64,000 bases of DNA from Karalla daura (Eukaryota > Chordata > Actinopteri > Chaetodontiformes > Leiognathidae). The stretch is from contig CM055191.1 in assembly GCA_029224185.1 (NCBI GenBank), positions 22,272,916-22,336,915 of the forward strand, read 5' to 3'. A program made the translations under genes and the position numbers. A model generated the notes under the pieces. It was not told where the DNA came from, ran no database searches, and saw only the letters and a list, made by a program, of their open reading frames with translations. Of the stretch, positions 35,760-47,375 are shown piece by piece; within the stretch, counting starts at the first letter, position 1, and each line of letters begins with the position of its first letter.

Positions 35760-35903
35760 GAGGTGGTGGTGTGTGGCCACTCTCTGGAGGTGAACGTCAC
35801 CAGCAGCCTGGACTTCTACCTCAGCGTGGCCCAGGTGCAGCTCCTCCAGCAGCTGCTCAGCGACAACGTGGTGGGGACGGACGCCCCGGAGAAAAGCGCC
35901 GAG
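35760..35903 (+). CDS. vps13b: vps13b exon (48 codons)
   Basis: The acceptor is CCTGTCTCCAG ending at 35759 and the donor GCCGAG|GTACGC at 35904; the exon is in phase 0 at both ends. It reads EVVVCGHSLEVNVTSSLDFY followed by LSVAQVQLLQQLLSDNVVG, matching the VPS13B sequence around GHSLEVN and LSVAQVQLL. The acceptor lies just downstream of a long (CCCT)n tract and a short (TGTCC)n tract. Because the length is divisible by three, skipping it would not break frame. Confidence 0.96.
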
Positions 35904-38515
35904 GTACGCACGTGCCCGTCGCACTTTGACCCCGCGAGCGCCGTGATGCTCACGTCGCACCCCAGACCCCTGCCTGGGGCTGGACTGCCTCCCCACCTCC
36001 CCCCCACCTCCCCACCTCCTCCTACGCAGTGACCCCAACTGTTGGCCCCAGCCTCTTGGGCGAACGCGGCACATTTAAATATTTACGGCGCTCCCTCTGA
36101 TGCGACCCTGGTCTAGCGCGCAGCGCTCGGCCGCGGCTTTCAGGGCCGCCCCCGTTGTTTACGGGACGGGGAGCTCCCAGGCGCCGTTTGCCCCGGCCCG
36201 CTGCTTAATAGAGCCCTCTAATGGAACACAATATGAAAATATTTACCGATGGCGGCGGCGGGCGGGGGCCGGGGCTGGGCGGGGTGGCGGGGGGGCTGGC
36301 GTCCTCGCTCTTCCTCCCTCCCTCCTCTTCAGACGCTCTGTGGAATGGTGCGATCGGCCGGTTGGTCGGAGGCGGTGGTGCCCGGGATGGAGGCGAACGG
36401 CGCCCTTTCATCCATCCGTTCATTTGCGCCGTTATTTATGGAGTTGCTCTTGCGGAGGTGCCTGCTGCACATCTGCTGCTGATTTGGGCCCTCACCCCTG
36501 ACTCGCGGTGATTCATGGCCTGATTCTGCTGAGGGGCAGCTAACGGCTGCGCGGGGTTCATCCAGGTTCAAGGCAGGATGTGAAAGTTCACCGAGCAGCT
36601 ATTCTGGGAGGTCTATTGGCAACAGTTTAGACATTAGAAAATGTGCTACCCCCCCCCCCCCACACACACACACACACACACACACCCACCCACTCAGCCC
36701 CACCCCCACCCCCCGATCCCCGATCCCCCAACAAACTAGTTTCACACAACTACTCCAACACAACCTTGTGCGATCTCAGCCTTCAGTAGCAGTGCTCTCC
36801 CTCCTCCACAGCTGCGTCCTCCGCCTCAGCCATGGACGGGAACAGGCAACTTGTGTCCACATTCATATCTAACCACTGTGTTATTGCTGCCTTCGGCTGG
36901 ATTAAGTGAAACTGAAATGGCCGATGTGTCCAGAGTGATGTAACATAATGATCATCCCTCCACTACTGAGAAATGAAGAATATATGCTTGGGAAAATACC
37001 TCGGCGTTCATGTTTTCTGGGGGTTTTTTTTGTTTTTTTTTCATCCAAACTTGCTTTTTGGTCACAGTTGTTGGGAAATCTCGTCCTTTTTTTATTGCAG
37101 CCTATTCATTTCAGGTGCATTATACTATGTTCTGTACTCCTTGGGTTTTATAGCAGTGCCATTACAGAGCGTAACGGTATCATTAACACTGAGGTCAGTC
37201 AGTGTGTGTCTTCACCTCTTTGCAGCTGCAGAGCATGAAGGTTACTCTCAATAAATGTGGTCTGGCTCGGGCTTTTTGGACTCCCTCTGTAAAACTATTT
37301 GTACCTCCATCTATCTCGGTGTCGTAAGTCTTTTGGCGACGGCATCTGTCCGGCTGCTTGGCCCGGGCCCTGCAGAGAGGGAGGTCAGTATGACTAAGGC
37401 GTAGCGGGGTCTGCAGCGCTCGGGTCGGCCGGAGCTCATTCTGCAAGCTGTAGAGCCCTCTAGTGGCGTGTTTCGCTAGGGAGCGAGAGAGCAGAGCAGC
37501 CCCTCATGTCTGCCTCTGTGTGCTCACAGGCTGCCCTGCCAGCAGCCTGTCTACCCCCCGCTAGCACATTAGACACACCACAATCACACGATATCAGTAT
37601 GTACGCGCACAGACGCTGTTTGGAATACGAGTTTGGATCGTGTCGACCCTTTTGATGCAGCCAGGAGACATGGTATAGGATATTAAAAACAGCCCGCAAA
37701 CGCTAATCCCAAAGTGCAAGTGTGGCCCCGCTGCCGGTTTCCATAAGACCAAACCGTGATTAAGGACTTTGGATCCAACGTTTTCTGAGGATCTTCACAG
37801 GCTTATGGTATTTGACAGTGCTCTTTGTACTTCCTTTGCAGAACCTGTTCAAAAGAGCCAGTTAAACAAAAGGTCCTGGATCTCAGGCATCTGGTGCCGG
37901 GGAATTGTTTCTGTTGTGCTCCAATAAAGCATCTCGCTCCCACAGTCAGCGCCGTCCCCGGCAAGAGCCTAGATTAAACACTGCTCCTCGCTCAGTCTCT
38001 CTTATTTCCTTTTTTTTTCTCTCTCTCTCTCTCTCTCTCCCTTTCACGTTTATTTATTTATTTCACTTCTTCTTCTTCTTCTTTTCCCCCCCCCCTCCTC
38101 CCTTCCCAGGCGTTCTGAGAACACGCTGTTTGCCTGGACAGATCCTCCACCATCCCGGGCACTGATTTCAAACAGTTCCCATCGCCCCTCGCAGCTGTCT
38201 CCCATTGTCTGGGTTAATGAATTTGTTTTGTAGGGGCTTTTGGGTTCCCTGGCAGTGGCGAGGCGAGCCAGGCACGTGGGCTGTGTGTGCAGGCTCTGCG
38301 CGAGAGACTTTGGTCATTTCTGTATGACTTACGTGTATTGACCACGAACCCTCCACATGCACACGCACACACACACACACACAGGCAGGTCTCGTGCTGT
38401 CCATGTCTGTTCGGGATCCACTTCTAGAACAGAAACCAATGCAAAGAGATTTTTCGGAGGCGGAGCGAGTGGGCCGATGTTGTGCCGGATGATTAGGACG
38501 TTTACGGCCTGCTCC

Positions 38516-38561
38516 ATGATGATGATGATGATGACGACGATGATGATGATGATGAAGATGA
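38516..38561. repeat. (GAT)n triplet repeat
   Basis: GAT units with GAC and GAA interruptions. Confidence 0.9.
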
Positions 38562-38677
38562 AGCGAGGCCAGGCCGAGGTCGGGCGGCTCTCAGGAGGTC
38601 CCGCGGCTATGAATAGACGACAGAGCGGCTTCTGGGACTTATCTCACTGCTCCGTCGCACAACGACACGTGCGTGTT

Positions 38678-38679
<2 letters not shown>

Positions 38680-38711
<32 letters not shown>
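38680..38711. repeat. (CA)n microsatellite
   Basis: About 15 CA units. Confidence 0.9.
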
Positions 38712-38716
<5 letters not shown>

Positions 38717-38894
38717 GCACACAGTTGCAAGGATTCCCTGCATGGCAACGGCCCGCAACTGTTTTATTTGGGAGCCGGCACTGTAAAACTGCTTTATGGG
38801 TGAACAGCTGAGCTGTTTGTGTTTGCAGTGCGGCCAGATCTGTCGCGGTGCTATTTGGGACGCGGCTGAGCTGATGACTAGTTAATGGGCTCTT

Positions 38895-38897
<3 letters not shown>

Positions 38898-38956
<59 letters not shown>

Positions 38957-38961
38957 GCTCT
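38898..38961. repeat. (CT)n microsatellite
   Basis: CT units with one CCCT and one CGCT interruption. Confidence 0.9.
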
Positions 38962-41403
38962 CTCCCACTCTCCTGGCACCTGACCACGACTCACTCCACC
39001 TTCCCGTAGGTAGTCGTTGGCATCCGGGAGTCGTGCGGCTTGCCACTGTGACGAGCAGACGCAGTAGTTCAGCGACGTCCCAACCAACTGGCGCAGAGCT
39101 GATTTGAGACGGTTTAAAGAGAATAAACGTTCCCCTGTCTCATGTGGGGATGCCTCTGCCGCGCGCACACACACACACACACACACACAGATACACGTGC
39201 ACACACACACACATGTAGAGGCAGCCCGGGTCAGCCATGTGCTTGTACCACAGTGTGAGAGGAAAATACCCTCTGGTGCAGGAAATACCGCTCGGCTTCA
39301 TCCTCCACCTCATCCTGGGATGATTACACGCATGGGAAGCAGGGCTTTAGACTTCCTCCAAGCCGCACTCACAAACACACACACTGATGCCAGTGCACAA
39401 GTAAATACACACCAAGGCAGCACCCAGGTCCAGGACGAGGTATCAGGCCTCACAGGAACCTCCGAATTACAGCTTTTAGTAAACACACATGGGGAAAACC
39501 TCTCAATCACCCATTACCTGCCTTATCTCCACTCTTCCTCTCCTCTCCTCTCTCCTTGCGTTTTTTCCCCCTTTATTTCCTTCCTTTTTGTATCACTTAC
39601 CACATCAGTGGACATTGTGAGGCTGCAAGCCTTTTGTCCTCCCACCTACTTTGCCTTTAATTTTCAATCTCCTGTGTCTTTCAACTCCCGTCCAACTATT
39701 CTGTCATCCCCTTCTATCACTCCGCTCTCGTTTTCTCCTTCTCCCCCCGTTGTCTCCGTCTTCTCCCGTTGATCTCTTGTTCCCCCCCGGGAGAGACTGG
39801 CGCGGTTCCTGGCTGGAAAGGAGTTGGCGGCCGCAGAGCCGGCCCGAGCGGTAGTAGTAGTGGGCAGGGTCGGGTCGAGGGCGGCCGAGCTGCGTCTCTG
39901 CGGCGCGTCTCGACACCTGCGAGACAGACACGGCCAGGCTGCACTCTGACGGCGGCCCCGGCCGGTTTGGAGGGAGGTGGACTCGTCGCGAGGCCGCCGC
40001 TCTGGCAGGTCAGTGGGTTTGTGAAGCAGCGTGGAGCTGAAAGTGGTCGCTGGCAGCGGCACCGCCGCATCTGTGTCCTCGCGCACGTCATGCACGCAAG
40101 CAAACTCCGAGTTAAGTGCTTTAAACTTTGCCCCGGGCGCGTCTGTGTCATCTTGTGTAGGAATCGATGATTACTTCTAGCCGAATGGTTCCTGTCTGTT
40201 GATCAAAAGGAGAAAAAAAGGAAAGCCGTGCTGTGATATCGGGGCTTCCAATGCCGAGCTTTTCTTTTTTGCTCGCGGAAAAATGAAATGATTATCCAAG
40301 TTCAACGAAATGCGGCTCTGTGGGAGAAAGGAAGCTGGTTTTGCCCTCCGCGTCTGAGCTTCGTGCAACAGTTTAGCTTTAGCTTTGCTGAACGTCAAAA
40401 GCACGTAAGCTGGCTTATCTAACTGTGGTGTTGTTGATGAGTTTGGCTCAGAGAGCGTCCCGGGGCTGGCTCCCTGTCTGTGTATGTTTAAAGTAAACCA
40501 TTTCCAAGGCCGCTCCTCTTTGTGATGAGTGTTTCATATTGTCTCGTAGCTGTTGCACTCTGGGAACCGAAGTCTCCCTCCCTCGACCTCCGATCTCTCC
40601 AGGACAGTGAAGTGTCAGAGGAGCTCTTGTGCACCGGGCTGGCCAACAGAAACAGGGACACAAAGGGTCCGAGTGCAAATGTGATGCGCGTAAATGCGTC
40701 GGGGCGAGACGGTCGGAGAGTGGAGACAGCCTGGGACGCTACGGCCAAGTTACAGAGGGAGCGAGAGGGACTGAGGAGGCAGGGAGAAATCCAACCAGAT
40801 GAGACGTGACACATTGAGAAAAAGAGAGTCTGAATCCGGTGTTTGCTTTGATTTTGGTGCTGTCCAAAGCATTTGTCTGTAAATGTGGGAGCCGGCGTTC
40901 CTGAGGGGTCAGCTCTCAACCAGTCAACCTGGCTATTAACCCTCTCTGAGGGCCAGATCCCTTTCACCCTGACCTCTCCCCATCCCGCGCACCGGTGTTT
41001 TCCTTCGCCCTGTTACTGCTGCGAGGAATAATAAATAAGGCTCCCTGCGCAGCCATCTCCCTTTCCATTCTGGCTGCTTTACATCTGCTAAGTAAGCGTC
41101 GTTGTCTCAGCTTATCTTAAACATACATACTTTTCCTAGCCGGCGTTCATCTCGCTGCCCTCCTTTTGTTATGAAACCGTATCTTTTTTTTCTCCGCCCC
41201 CCCCCCCCACACTTTTTGTTCGTGTCTCACTGACCCTCCTGTGTGAATCAACTGCTAATTGACAGCCAGTCATAACAACTCACCTTCCCTGGTCGGGCCC
41301 GGCACTTGCGACCGACCCTCTTCCCAGAGCGTAACCGTGGCACATTCTCCAATTGGCCCCTCGGAAACTCAATCTATTTGAGATCAGTAGCAGCTGAATT
41401 TGC

Positions 41404-41404
41404 T

Positions 41405-41433
<29 letters not shown>
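41404..41433. repeat. poly-C tract
   Basis: About 30 consecutive C. Confidence 0.93.
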
Positions 41434-41435
<2 letters not shown>

Positions 41436-43533
41436 AATCGGTTTTGGCAAAATTGGCGTGAAAACGCGAGATAAAATCGGGGAGGTTGGAATTCTATCAG
41501 AGCCGGGGGAACAAACGGCGCCTTTGAGGGGAGGCCGCGGGCCCCCGCCGTGAACCCGGGGATCGGGTGTCGACTCAGGTGAGGAGGAGTCAGGAGTGCC
41601 CCCGCTCTCTGCCTGCGAGGGAAGCAGGGTCGCACACCCAGGGGGCTAGTCAAAGCGGGGCACTCCAGGCCAACTAGTACAGACACATACACACACACGC
41701 CCCGCTAGACTTTGTTCAGCGGGAAAGCAAAACGTCTCGGTGCGAGGAGGCGAGAAGAGGAAACCGATTTTTTTTTCCCCCCCTCCCTCCCTCTTCTCTC
41801 TACACCTGTGTAAGCACGGTTCCACCTAGAATAACAGGTGACGGCGAGTGTCGGGTTCTCCCGCTGCACACGCGTGTGCTCCCATACGCGAGCGCAGACG
41901 TGAATGTTCGCGCTCGGCCCGGCGGACGCGCGGCGCCTCCTTCCCCCCCTCGCCGTGATGTTTCAAGCGCCGCGGTCGGGCCGGAGCACTACCGAGTTCC
42001 CCTTGGAGCGCCCTCGCGAAACTAAATATTGACGCTGAGGCAAAATTCACACATCATTCCGGGCTTTTTGGGGAGGATTTTCCATGGGTGCAGGCGCTCT
42101 CTCTCTCTCTCTTCCCACCGCGTCTCTGCCACCAGGCCGTCCAGGCCACGTCGGGGGGACGAGTGCGAGTCCAGAGTCGGGGGGGTGGGGGGGGGGGCAG
42201 GGGTCGATGTAGCTCTTGGGGGATTGGGTGATGAATCGATCGGGAGACGGATGGCAAACTGAACAGCCACAATCTGGAGAATGCCGTGATTTGTCAGTTT
42301 TCGAGCGAAAATCCCAAAAATTTTGCCGGTTTCAGCTTTTTCATGCGGCCGCTGGCTGCACGCTTTTATTGCAGCGCAACTAATATCGTTGGGCTCCTCT
42401 GACTGCGGATTGCGCTAGGCGCTCTGGAAAGACCTGTGCGATGTTTCCTCTGGTATGGTGGCAGACCAAGCAGCCAATCGGCTGTTTAATGCCAAAATAA
42501 CGCGGGTAAGTTGATAATGCAGTGAGGTACTAGTTCCACCTCAAACTTTGAGAACCGCCTCTTAAGCGGGTGTGAAAGAACTGCTCTATTGCATCGGCCC
42601 GTGGACGTCCGAGGCCCACGGATCCACGAAATCACACGTTCTGACTGTGAACGCGCGTCAAGTGAACGACGCCTTTGTGCTCGAGGCCTGCAAGTGGCCG
42701 TGAAACCCGAGAGCGGCGGATAGGTGCCCGAGACCCCGCTCGAAAGCACAGCGCAGACACTTTGGACAATCGAGAGGTGCGCTTAGTTAAATTCCTCACC
42801 TGTTTCGGTTTGTCTGCCTGGAGCCGCTCCAGCGGCTCAGATGTGCGCGACAGAGGAAAGGAAACGCGGCTCACCTCACATGTCCCGATGCTTGGAACGC
42901 TCTCGGGTCGTGAGACCGGGCTCTCGATATCAGGTTCACCTGTATTCTGAATCAGCGGCCCTCCCCGCGGAGTGTTTCTAAAAACAAAGCTAGGAAAAAA
43001 AACCAAACTAAGAGGGCTTGACGAGGAGTCGTTTTTTTCGGCGTAAAGTGTTACAGGTGTTCCCTAAAAACTCTGAATCCCTCCACTGCAGCCGTAATTA
43101 CGTGAAATTGCTCTTTCTCCCGCGACGTCCTCTCGACCCGTGGCTCTCCTGATTCGGCCAAAGTCTCCTCCGGCCCTCGCCTCCTCCTCACCTCCAGCTC
43201 AGCCTTGTCCTCCGTGGGTGACGCCCGACCAGGGGACGCGTCCCGTCCAGCAGGTCCCTCGATAGCAAGGTGCCCTCCTGCTAACCCAGCCGAGGTTGAG
43301 GGGGGGGTGGGTTGTTGTGGGGCAGATGGGGGGTCTTGCATCATTCTCCTTTGAGGACGCTGAGCAGATCAGAGCCTCGCTCTGCCTCAGCCCTGGGAGC
43401 ACTTCCAGAGAGAAATTAAAGGAAGATTACTTCAGTCCTCCTCTTCTAATTTCAGCTCTGTAAATAGACAGCACGCCAGGATTGTTCTTGTCTTTGCACC
43501 GCTATTTGAATTTCTTTGGACTCTTATGTGCAT

Positions 43534-43537
<4 letters not shown>

Positions 43538-43581
<44 letters not shown>
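43538..43581. repeat. (TG)n microsatellite
   Basis: About 22 TG units. Confidence 0.93.
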
Positions 43582-43586
<5 letters not shown>

Positions 43587-43670
43587 GCATACGGCAGCTC
43601 CCCAGGGCGAGGGCTGATCACAGCAGCATCGCTCCCAGCCCTCAGCAGACCACCTGGGGCTCATCTGAAA

Positions 43671-43725
43671 CCCCCCCCCCCCCCCCCCCCCCACCGCACT
43701 CCTCCTCCCAGGCCCCCCCCCCCCA
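43671..43725. repeat. C-rich low-complexity tract
   Basis: A run of about 22 C, then a second C run within C-rich sequence. Confidence 0.9.
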
Positions 43726-44521
43726 CCCACACCTCCCACTCCGTCCTGCTCCAAACATCCTCATCTCACCTCGGGTCGTCGTTGTTTTCCCTGCCGTTGC
43801 TGTTTCCCCCGCGATGTTACTAAAGCAGAGAACACAGACATGGCCGCCAGGCAGCGCGGGGAGGCGCTCCGGCAGAACACTGCATGACCTAATGAAAGGC
43901 ATCTTCGCTGCTTTTTGAAGTCGCGCAGACGTCTGCTTTCGTGAAGCGCCGGAGCCCGCGCCGAGGACAATGCAGCTTGAAGTCCCTTTTGTTGTTTGTT
44001 TGCTGGAAACGTCGTGCCAGACCTAACGATGTTAAGTTGAAAGCTCGGGTGAGCGATCTCGAGGGCCAAGCTGAAACCCGATGAAGACGCCGCCGCGGAG
44101 CCCTGCGCCCTGGCTCGGGGACGTGTTTTTTCGCCGCGTGCGTGCATGCGTGCGTGCGTGCGTGCCTGAGAACTGTGGTGCGTCGCCGCGCTTTGCGTCG
44201 CCCGCCGAATGTAAACGGCGATGAAACGGGAGAAGGACGGCGTCGAGTCGGCACGACGTGCGAATCGGGGACGTTCGGAGCCAAAGTGCAAAACACCCCG
44301 CGTCACCGTCCGGCCCACCTCGCCCAGGGACCTGCCCGAACACCGGAGCCCGAACATTGGGTTAGGACAATCGCCCCCCCCCCACGCAACTATGAAAACC
44401 CAGCGAGGACGGTCGACGGCTAATGAGAGCCAGTTGTTCCCTCCTCCGTTCCCATGCAGGGAGCGACAAAGCCAAGACGGGGCTGACACTGAAGGGGAGA
44501 AGGTTCACAGCGATTAAGAGG

Positions 44522-44549
44522 CCCCCCCCCCCCCCCCCCCCCCCCCCCC
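44522..44549. repeat. poly-C tract
   Basis: About 28 consecutive C. Confidence 0.93.
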
Positions 44550-44699
44550 TTCCCCCACCCACCCTCTCACTTTCACTTTTGATGCAGCACGTCTCCCAAT
44601 CACACCTTTCTCCACATCTGGCCCGCATCTTCGTTTCATCGGCCGCAGAGCAAGAGCGCTGGGGCTGCGCAGCTGCGTGGCTCGTAGCGCCTGGGCCCA

Positions 44700-44815
44700 G
44701 AGTCTTTTTTTCACTATGTGCACATTGTCGCTCTCCTTGTAAAGTGCTCTGAGACGGCAGCTGTTATGATATGGCACTTAAAACAAATAAAAGTTGAGTT
44801 GAGTTGAGTTGAGAG
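44700..44815 (+). mobile_element. 3' tail of a non-LTR (LINE/SINE-type) retroelement
   Basis: The stretch TTGTAAAGTGCTCTGAGA, then ATGGCACTTAAAACAAATAAA, then four TTGAG repeats, resembles the 3' end of fish LINE/SINE families (a conserved TTGTAAAGYRCT...TGGCGCT...AAATAAA tail followed by a short tandem repeat). Only the tail is recognisable. There is no reverse transcriptase, so this is a 5'-truncated copy. The exact family is not determined and the 5' limit is approximate. Confidence 0.6.
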
Positions 44816-45264
44816 ACGCACCCACAGCAACAAGGAAGTGACAGAGGTCGCCCCCACCGTTGGTCAGCCTCACGCCAGGTTCTCCATCCGGCTCCAGCCC
44901 CACGAGGACCTTGGTCATCCGGTGGAACTTTCCCGTGCTCGCCGCCGGGCTGACTCCTTGCCTGTCGGCGATAAAAAGCCGCTGGGCAGCGGTCTCGCTC
45001 CGGCCAGGGGATCGTGTGGGAATGAGCAGCGAGAGAGGCCGTGTGTCAATTGCCGAGCGCTGACATCATGACAGCGCAGGCGCGTTTCCCCGCTGTTTGT
45101 TTCTCACTGACACACTCATGGCGTTAATCTAGAAATTGTCCTCTGGCGCTGCGGAGCGCTTCCCCCCCCGGTGACTAATGCAGCTACATCGCATCCGCTT
45201 GTGCAAACAGGCCGGTGTTATTTGTAGCCGTCCAGGCTCGTTCCTGGGTGTCCCCGCCGTCACC

Positions 45265-45364
45265 NNNNNNNNNNNNNNNNNNNNNNNNNNNNNNNNNNNN
45301 NNNNNNNNNNNNNNNNNNNNNNNNNNNNNNNNNNNNNNNNNNNNNNNNNNNNNNNNNNNNNNNN
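45265..45364. other. assembly gap (100 N)
   Basis: Exactly 100 N, a conventional placeholder for a gap of unknown length. It lies inside the intron 35904-46505. Confidence 0.99.
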
Positions 45365-46394
45365 CCCGGCGACCTGCTCTCACTGATTTACATCATCCGT
45401 CGCTGAAAAGCTTTTTATTGCCACTACGGCTGGAACGCTCCCGACATCCGCTCGACGGAGCCAGGCGCAAACCCCGGGCCGATCCGTGCGCGACGCCGCG
45501 CTCGCCGCACGAAGCGGTTCGATTTGCCGGGGTGAGGCCCCGCTTCAAAGGCGCCCGCGACGTTGCGAGGAGTGCAAAATGATTTTAAGGCCGCAGCAAA
45601 AAGTCCCAAAGCATGCCTTTTAATGCCTCTGCGGCCATACCATGCTCCCCTGCTTTGGTCAATTTGTCCATGGTTTCAATCAGGCAAGTTATTTGGTTTG
45701 TGTCCTCTTGTAAAAGCCGGGGACCGAAACAAGAAACAAACTTTGCAAAAAGGGAAGAAAAAAAAAAAACATGTCCTCATCCACTTTATGATCCGTTTTG
45801 GCAATTCTATCGCCGCATCTTGGTTTGGTTTGAGATAAAGCAGCTTGCTTCAACGCAAATTGAATTCTCATGTTCATCATATTTATCAAGCGGCTGCACA
45901 TGTTCGGAGGTGTTTGTGCACTAATGCAGGTAGCAGCTGTCCTTGTGTGTGTGTGCGCGTGTTTGTGTGTGTGTGCGTGCCTGTGTGTGCGCACACTTCC
46001 ACTGTTTGCATGAGGTAGCTATCCCATTATTCTCTATTTAGCTCTGATATGGATGGGTTTGCATATCAAGTTGCTGAGTAGCTGCGAATGGCCATCAACT
46101 TTATGTTGTCTGTCATAAATTCCATCAAAACAAACGTAATAAAGTCGAATAGCATTAGAGAGGCATGTTTGTCTTTGCCTTTTCCAGAGGTCACTGTTCA
46201 GCTATCGCAGGGTTGTGTGCGGGAGGAGCGGGAGTGGAAAGGGGAACTGAACAGATGTGTAGCCACCACTTTGCACATTGGACCGTCCAGAGAACGCAAA
46301 ACAGAAAGTTAGCATTCTGTCCCTTTCAACCGTGTTATTGCATTATTATTATTATGATGGGAGCGATCCATGCTGAGTCCTGCGGGCTGTGAAC

Positions 46395-46446
46395 CCTCTC
46401 TCTCTCTCTCTCCCCCCCCCCCCCCCCCCCCCCCACTCTCTCTCTC

Positions 46447-46492
<46 letters not shown>

Positions 46493-46500
46493 TCTCTCCC
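46395..46500 (+). repeat. CT and poly-C tract forming an acceptor pyrimidine tract
   Basis: (CT)n, a run of about 23 C, then (CT)n with CCCT interruptions, ending just before the acceptor of the exon at 46506. Confidence 0.95.
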
Positions 46501-46505
46501 CGCAG

Positions 46506-46853
46506 GTGCGTGGCTGTGAGCAGAAGCGCAGCAGCCGGGACCCGGCGGCCGGCCCGGACGCCTCGTCCCGCCACAGCGGCACCGGCCAGGACAGCGGCTT
46601 CGGCAGCGACAGCGCCCGCATCCGCATCGTCCAGATCGAGCAGCAGAGCGGCGCCAGCCACCACTGCATCGCCCGGCCCTCGCACAAGTCCGCCATCACC
46701 AAGAACCTCAGCTTCATCCCCTTCGACGTCTTCCTCACCGCCAGCAGGCTGTCCGTCATGACCTACGCCTGCTCCAGCGGGCCCAAGGCCCCGGCCCCGG
46801 CCCCGGCCCCGGACGCCCCCAGCACGCCCGAGAGGAAGGAGCCCGGAGAGAAG
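46506..46853 (+). CDS. vps13b: vps13b exon with DSGFGS motif and Ala-Pro hexanucleotide repeat
   Basis: The acceptor is CTCTCCCCGCAG ending at 46505 and the donor GAGAAG|GTAAAC at 46854; it is 116 codons, phase 0 at both ends. A variable basic/serine-rich start leads into SSRHSGTGQDSGFGSDSARI, then RIVQIEQQSG, IARPSHKSAITKNLSFIPFD and VFLTASRLSVMTY, all VPS13B-like. DSGFGS (46590-46607) fits the beta-TrCP phosphodegron consensus. The tail is an Ala-Pro linker from tandem GCCCCG (46788-46811), then STPERKEPGEK. Third codon positions are almost all G or C. C and CT tracts fill the 110 bp upstream of the acceptor. Confidence 0.97.
46788..46811 (+). repeat. (GCCCCG)4 inside a coding exon
   Basis: Four tandem GCCCCG units encode alternating Ala and Pro. 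This is the complement of the GGGGCC type found at 6287-6310. Confidence 0.93.
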
Positions 46854-47375
46854 GTAAACACACGCACACACACACCCCCCTCTCCCACTCAGTCAGTCAG
46901 GCCCCCGCGCGCGTGTGTGTGTACGCGAGACGTGTCACTGTCACGGTACTCAAGTAGAAAGACTCACTGCGGCGAAGTTTTTCAAACACTGTAATTTGGG
47001 ATAAGTGCGTGCGCTTGATGAAAGGCATTTCATTTCATTTGTCGGCCCAAATTCGGTTTCGGGGTAACGCTATCTAGGCCGATGTGAAAGTGAAGGGCTC
47101 CTGGGCAGCGGCTCAACGCTGTTCCGCATAGAGCAGGAAAACAAACACGTCGTTTCACAGGCGTTCAAGTTTGCGTTCCTGGCGACATCGGTGTCTTGTT
47201 TGCGCACATCCAAACGCTTTCTATTGTGAGCGGCCAGTTCCAGTAAATTAATGCACGCGGGTAGTCCCAGCATGATCTGTGTAAACTGCAAGCCCGCCAT
47301 GGACCGCTCCAGGATGTCCTTGAACCCGTGCCTGAAATAACTGAACGGGCGACTCTCGAATGAATCCTATTTCAG
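46854..47375 (+). other. vps13b intron, 522 bp
   Basis: Single-copy sequence apart from short CA runs near 46860-46875. Nothing else is recognised. Confidence 0.6.

Larger units (their letters stand above)
35904..46505 (+). other. vps13b intron, 10.6 kb, contains an assembly gap
   Basis: No other gene is recognised. Contents: a CpG-rich stretch (36060-36500), C and CA runs (36650-36686), AT-rich sequence (36850-37320), a GAT triplet repeat (38516-38561), CA and CT runs (38360-39200), poly-C tracts (41404-41433, 43671-43692, 44522-44549), TG (43538-43581), a retroelement-like 3' tail (about 44700-44815), the 100-N gap (45265-45364), AT-rich sequence (45560-46340), and the C/CT tract before the next exon. 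Confidence 0.65.

Noticed and set aside
44838..45071. 77-codon open frame next to the retroelement tail
   Set aside because: A second overlapping frame is equally open, composition is GC-driven, and it does not resemble a reverse transcriptase or any known family.
45510..45535. GGTTCGATTT resembling a tRNA B box
   Set aside because: No A box at the right distance and no cloverleaf pairing seen.
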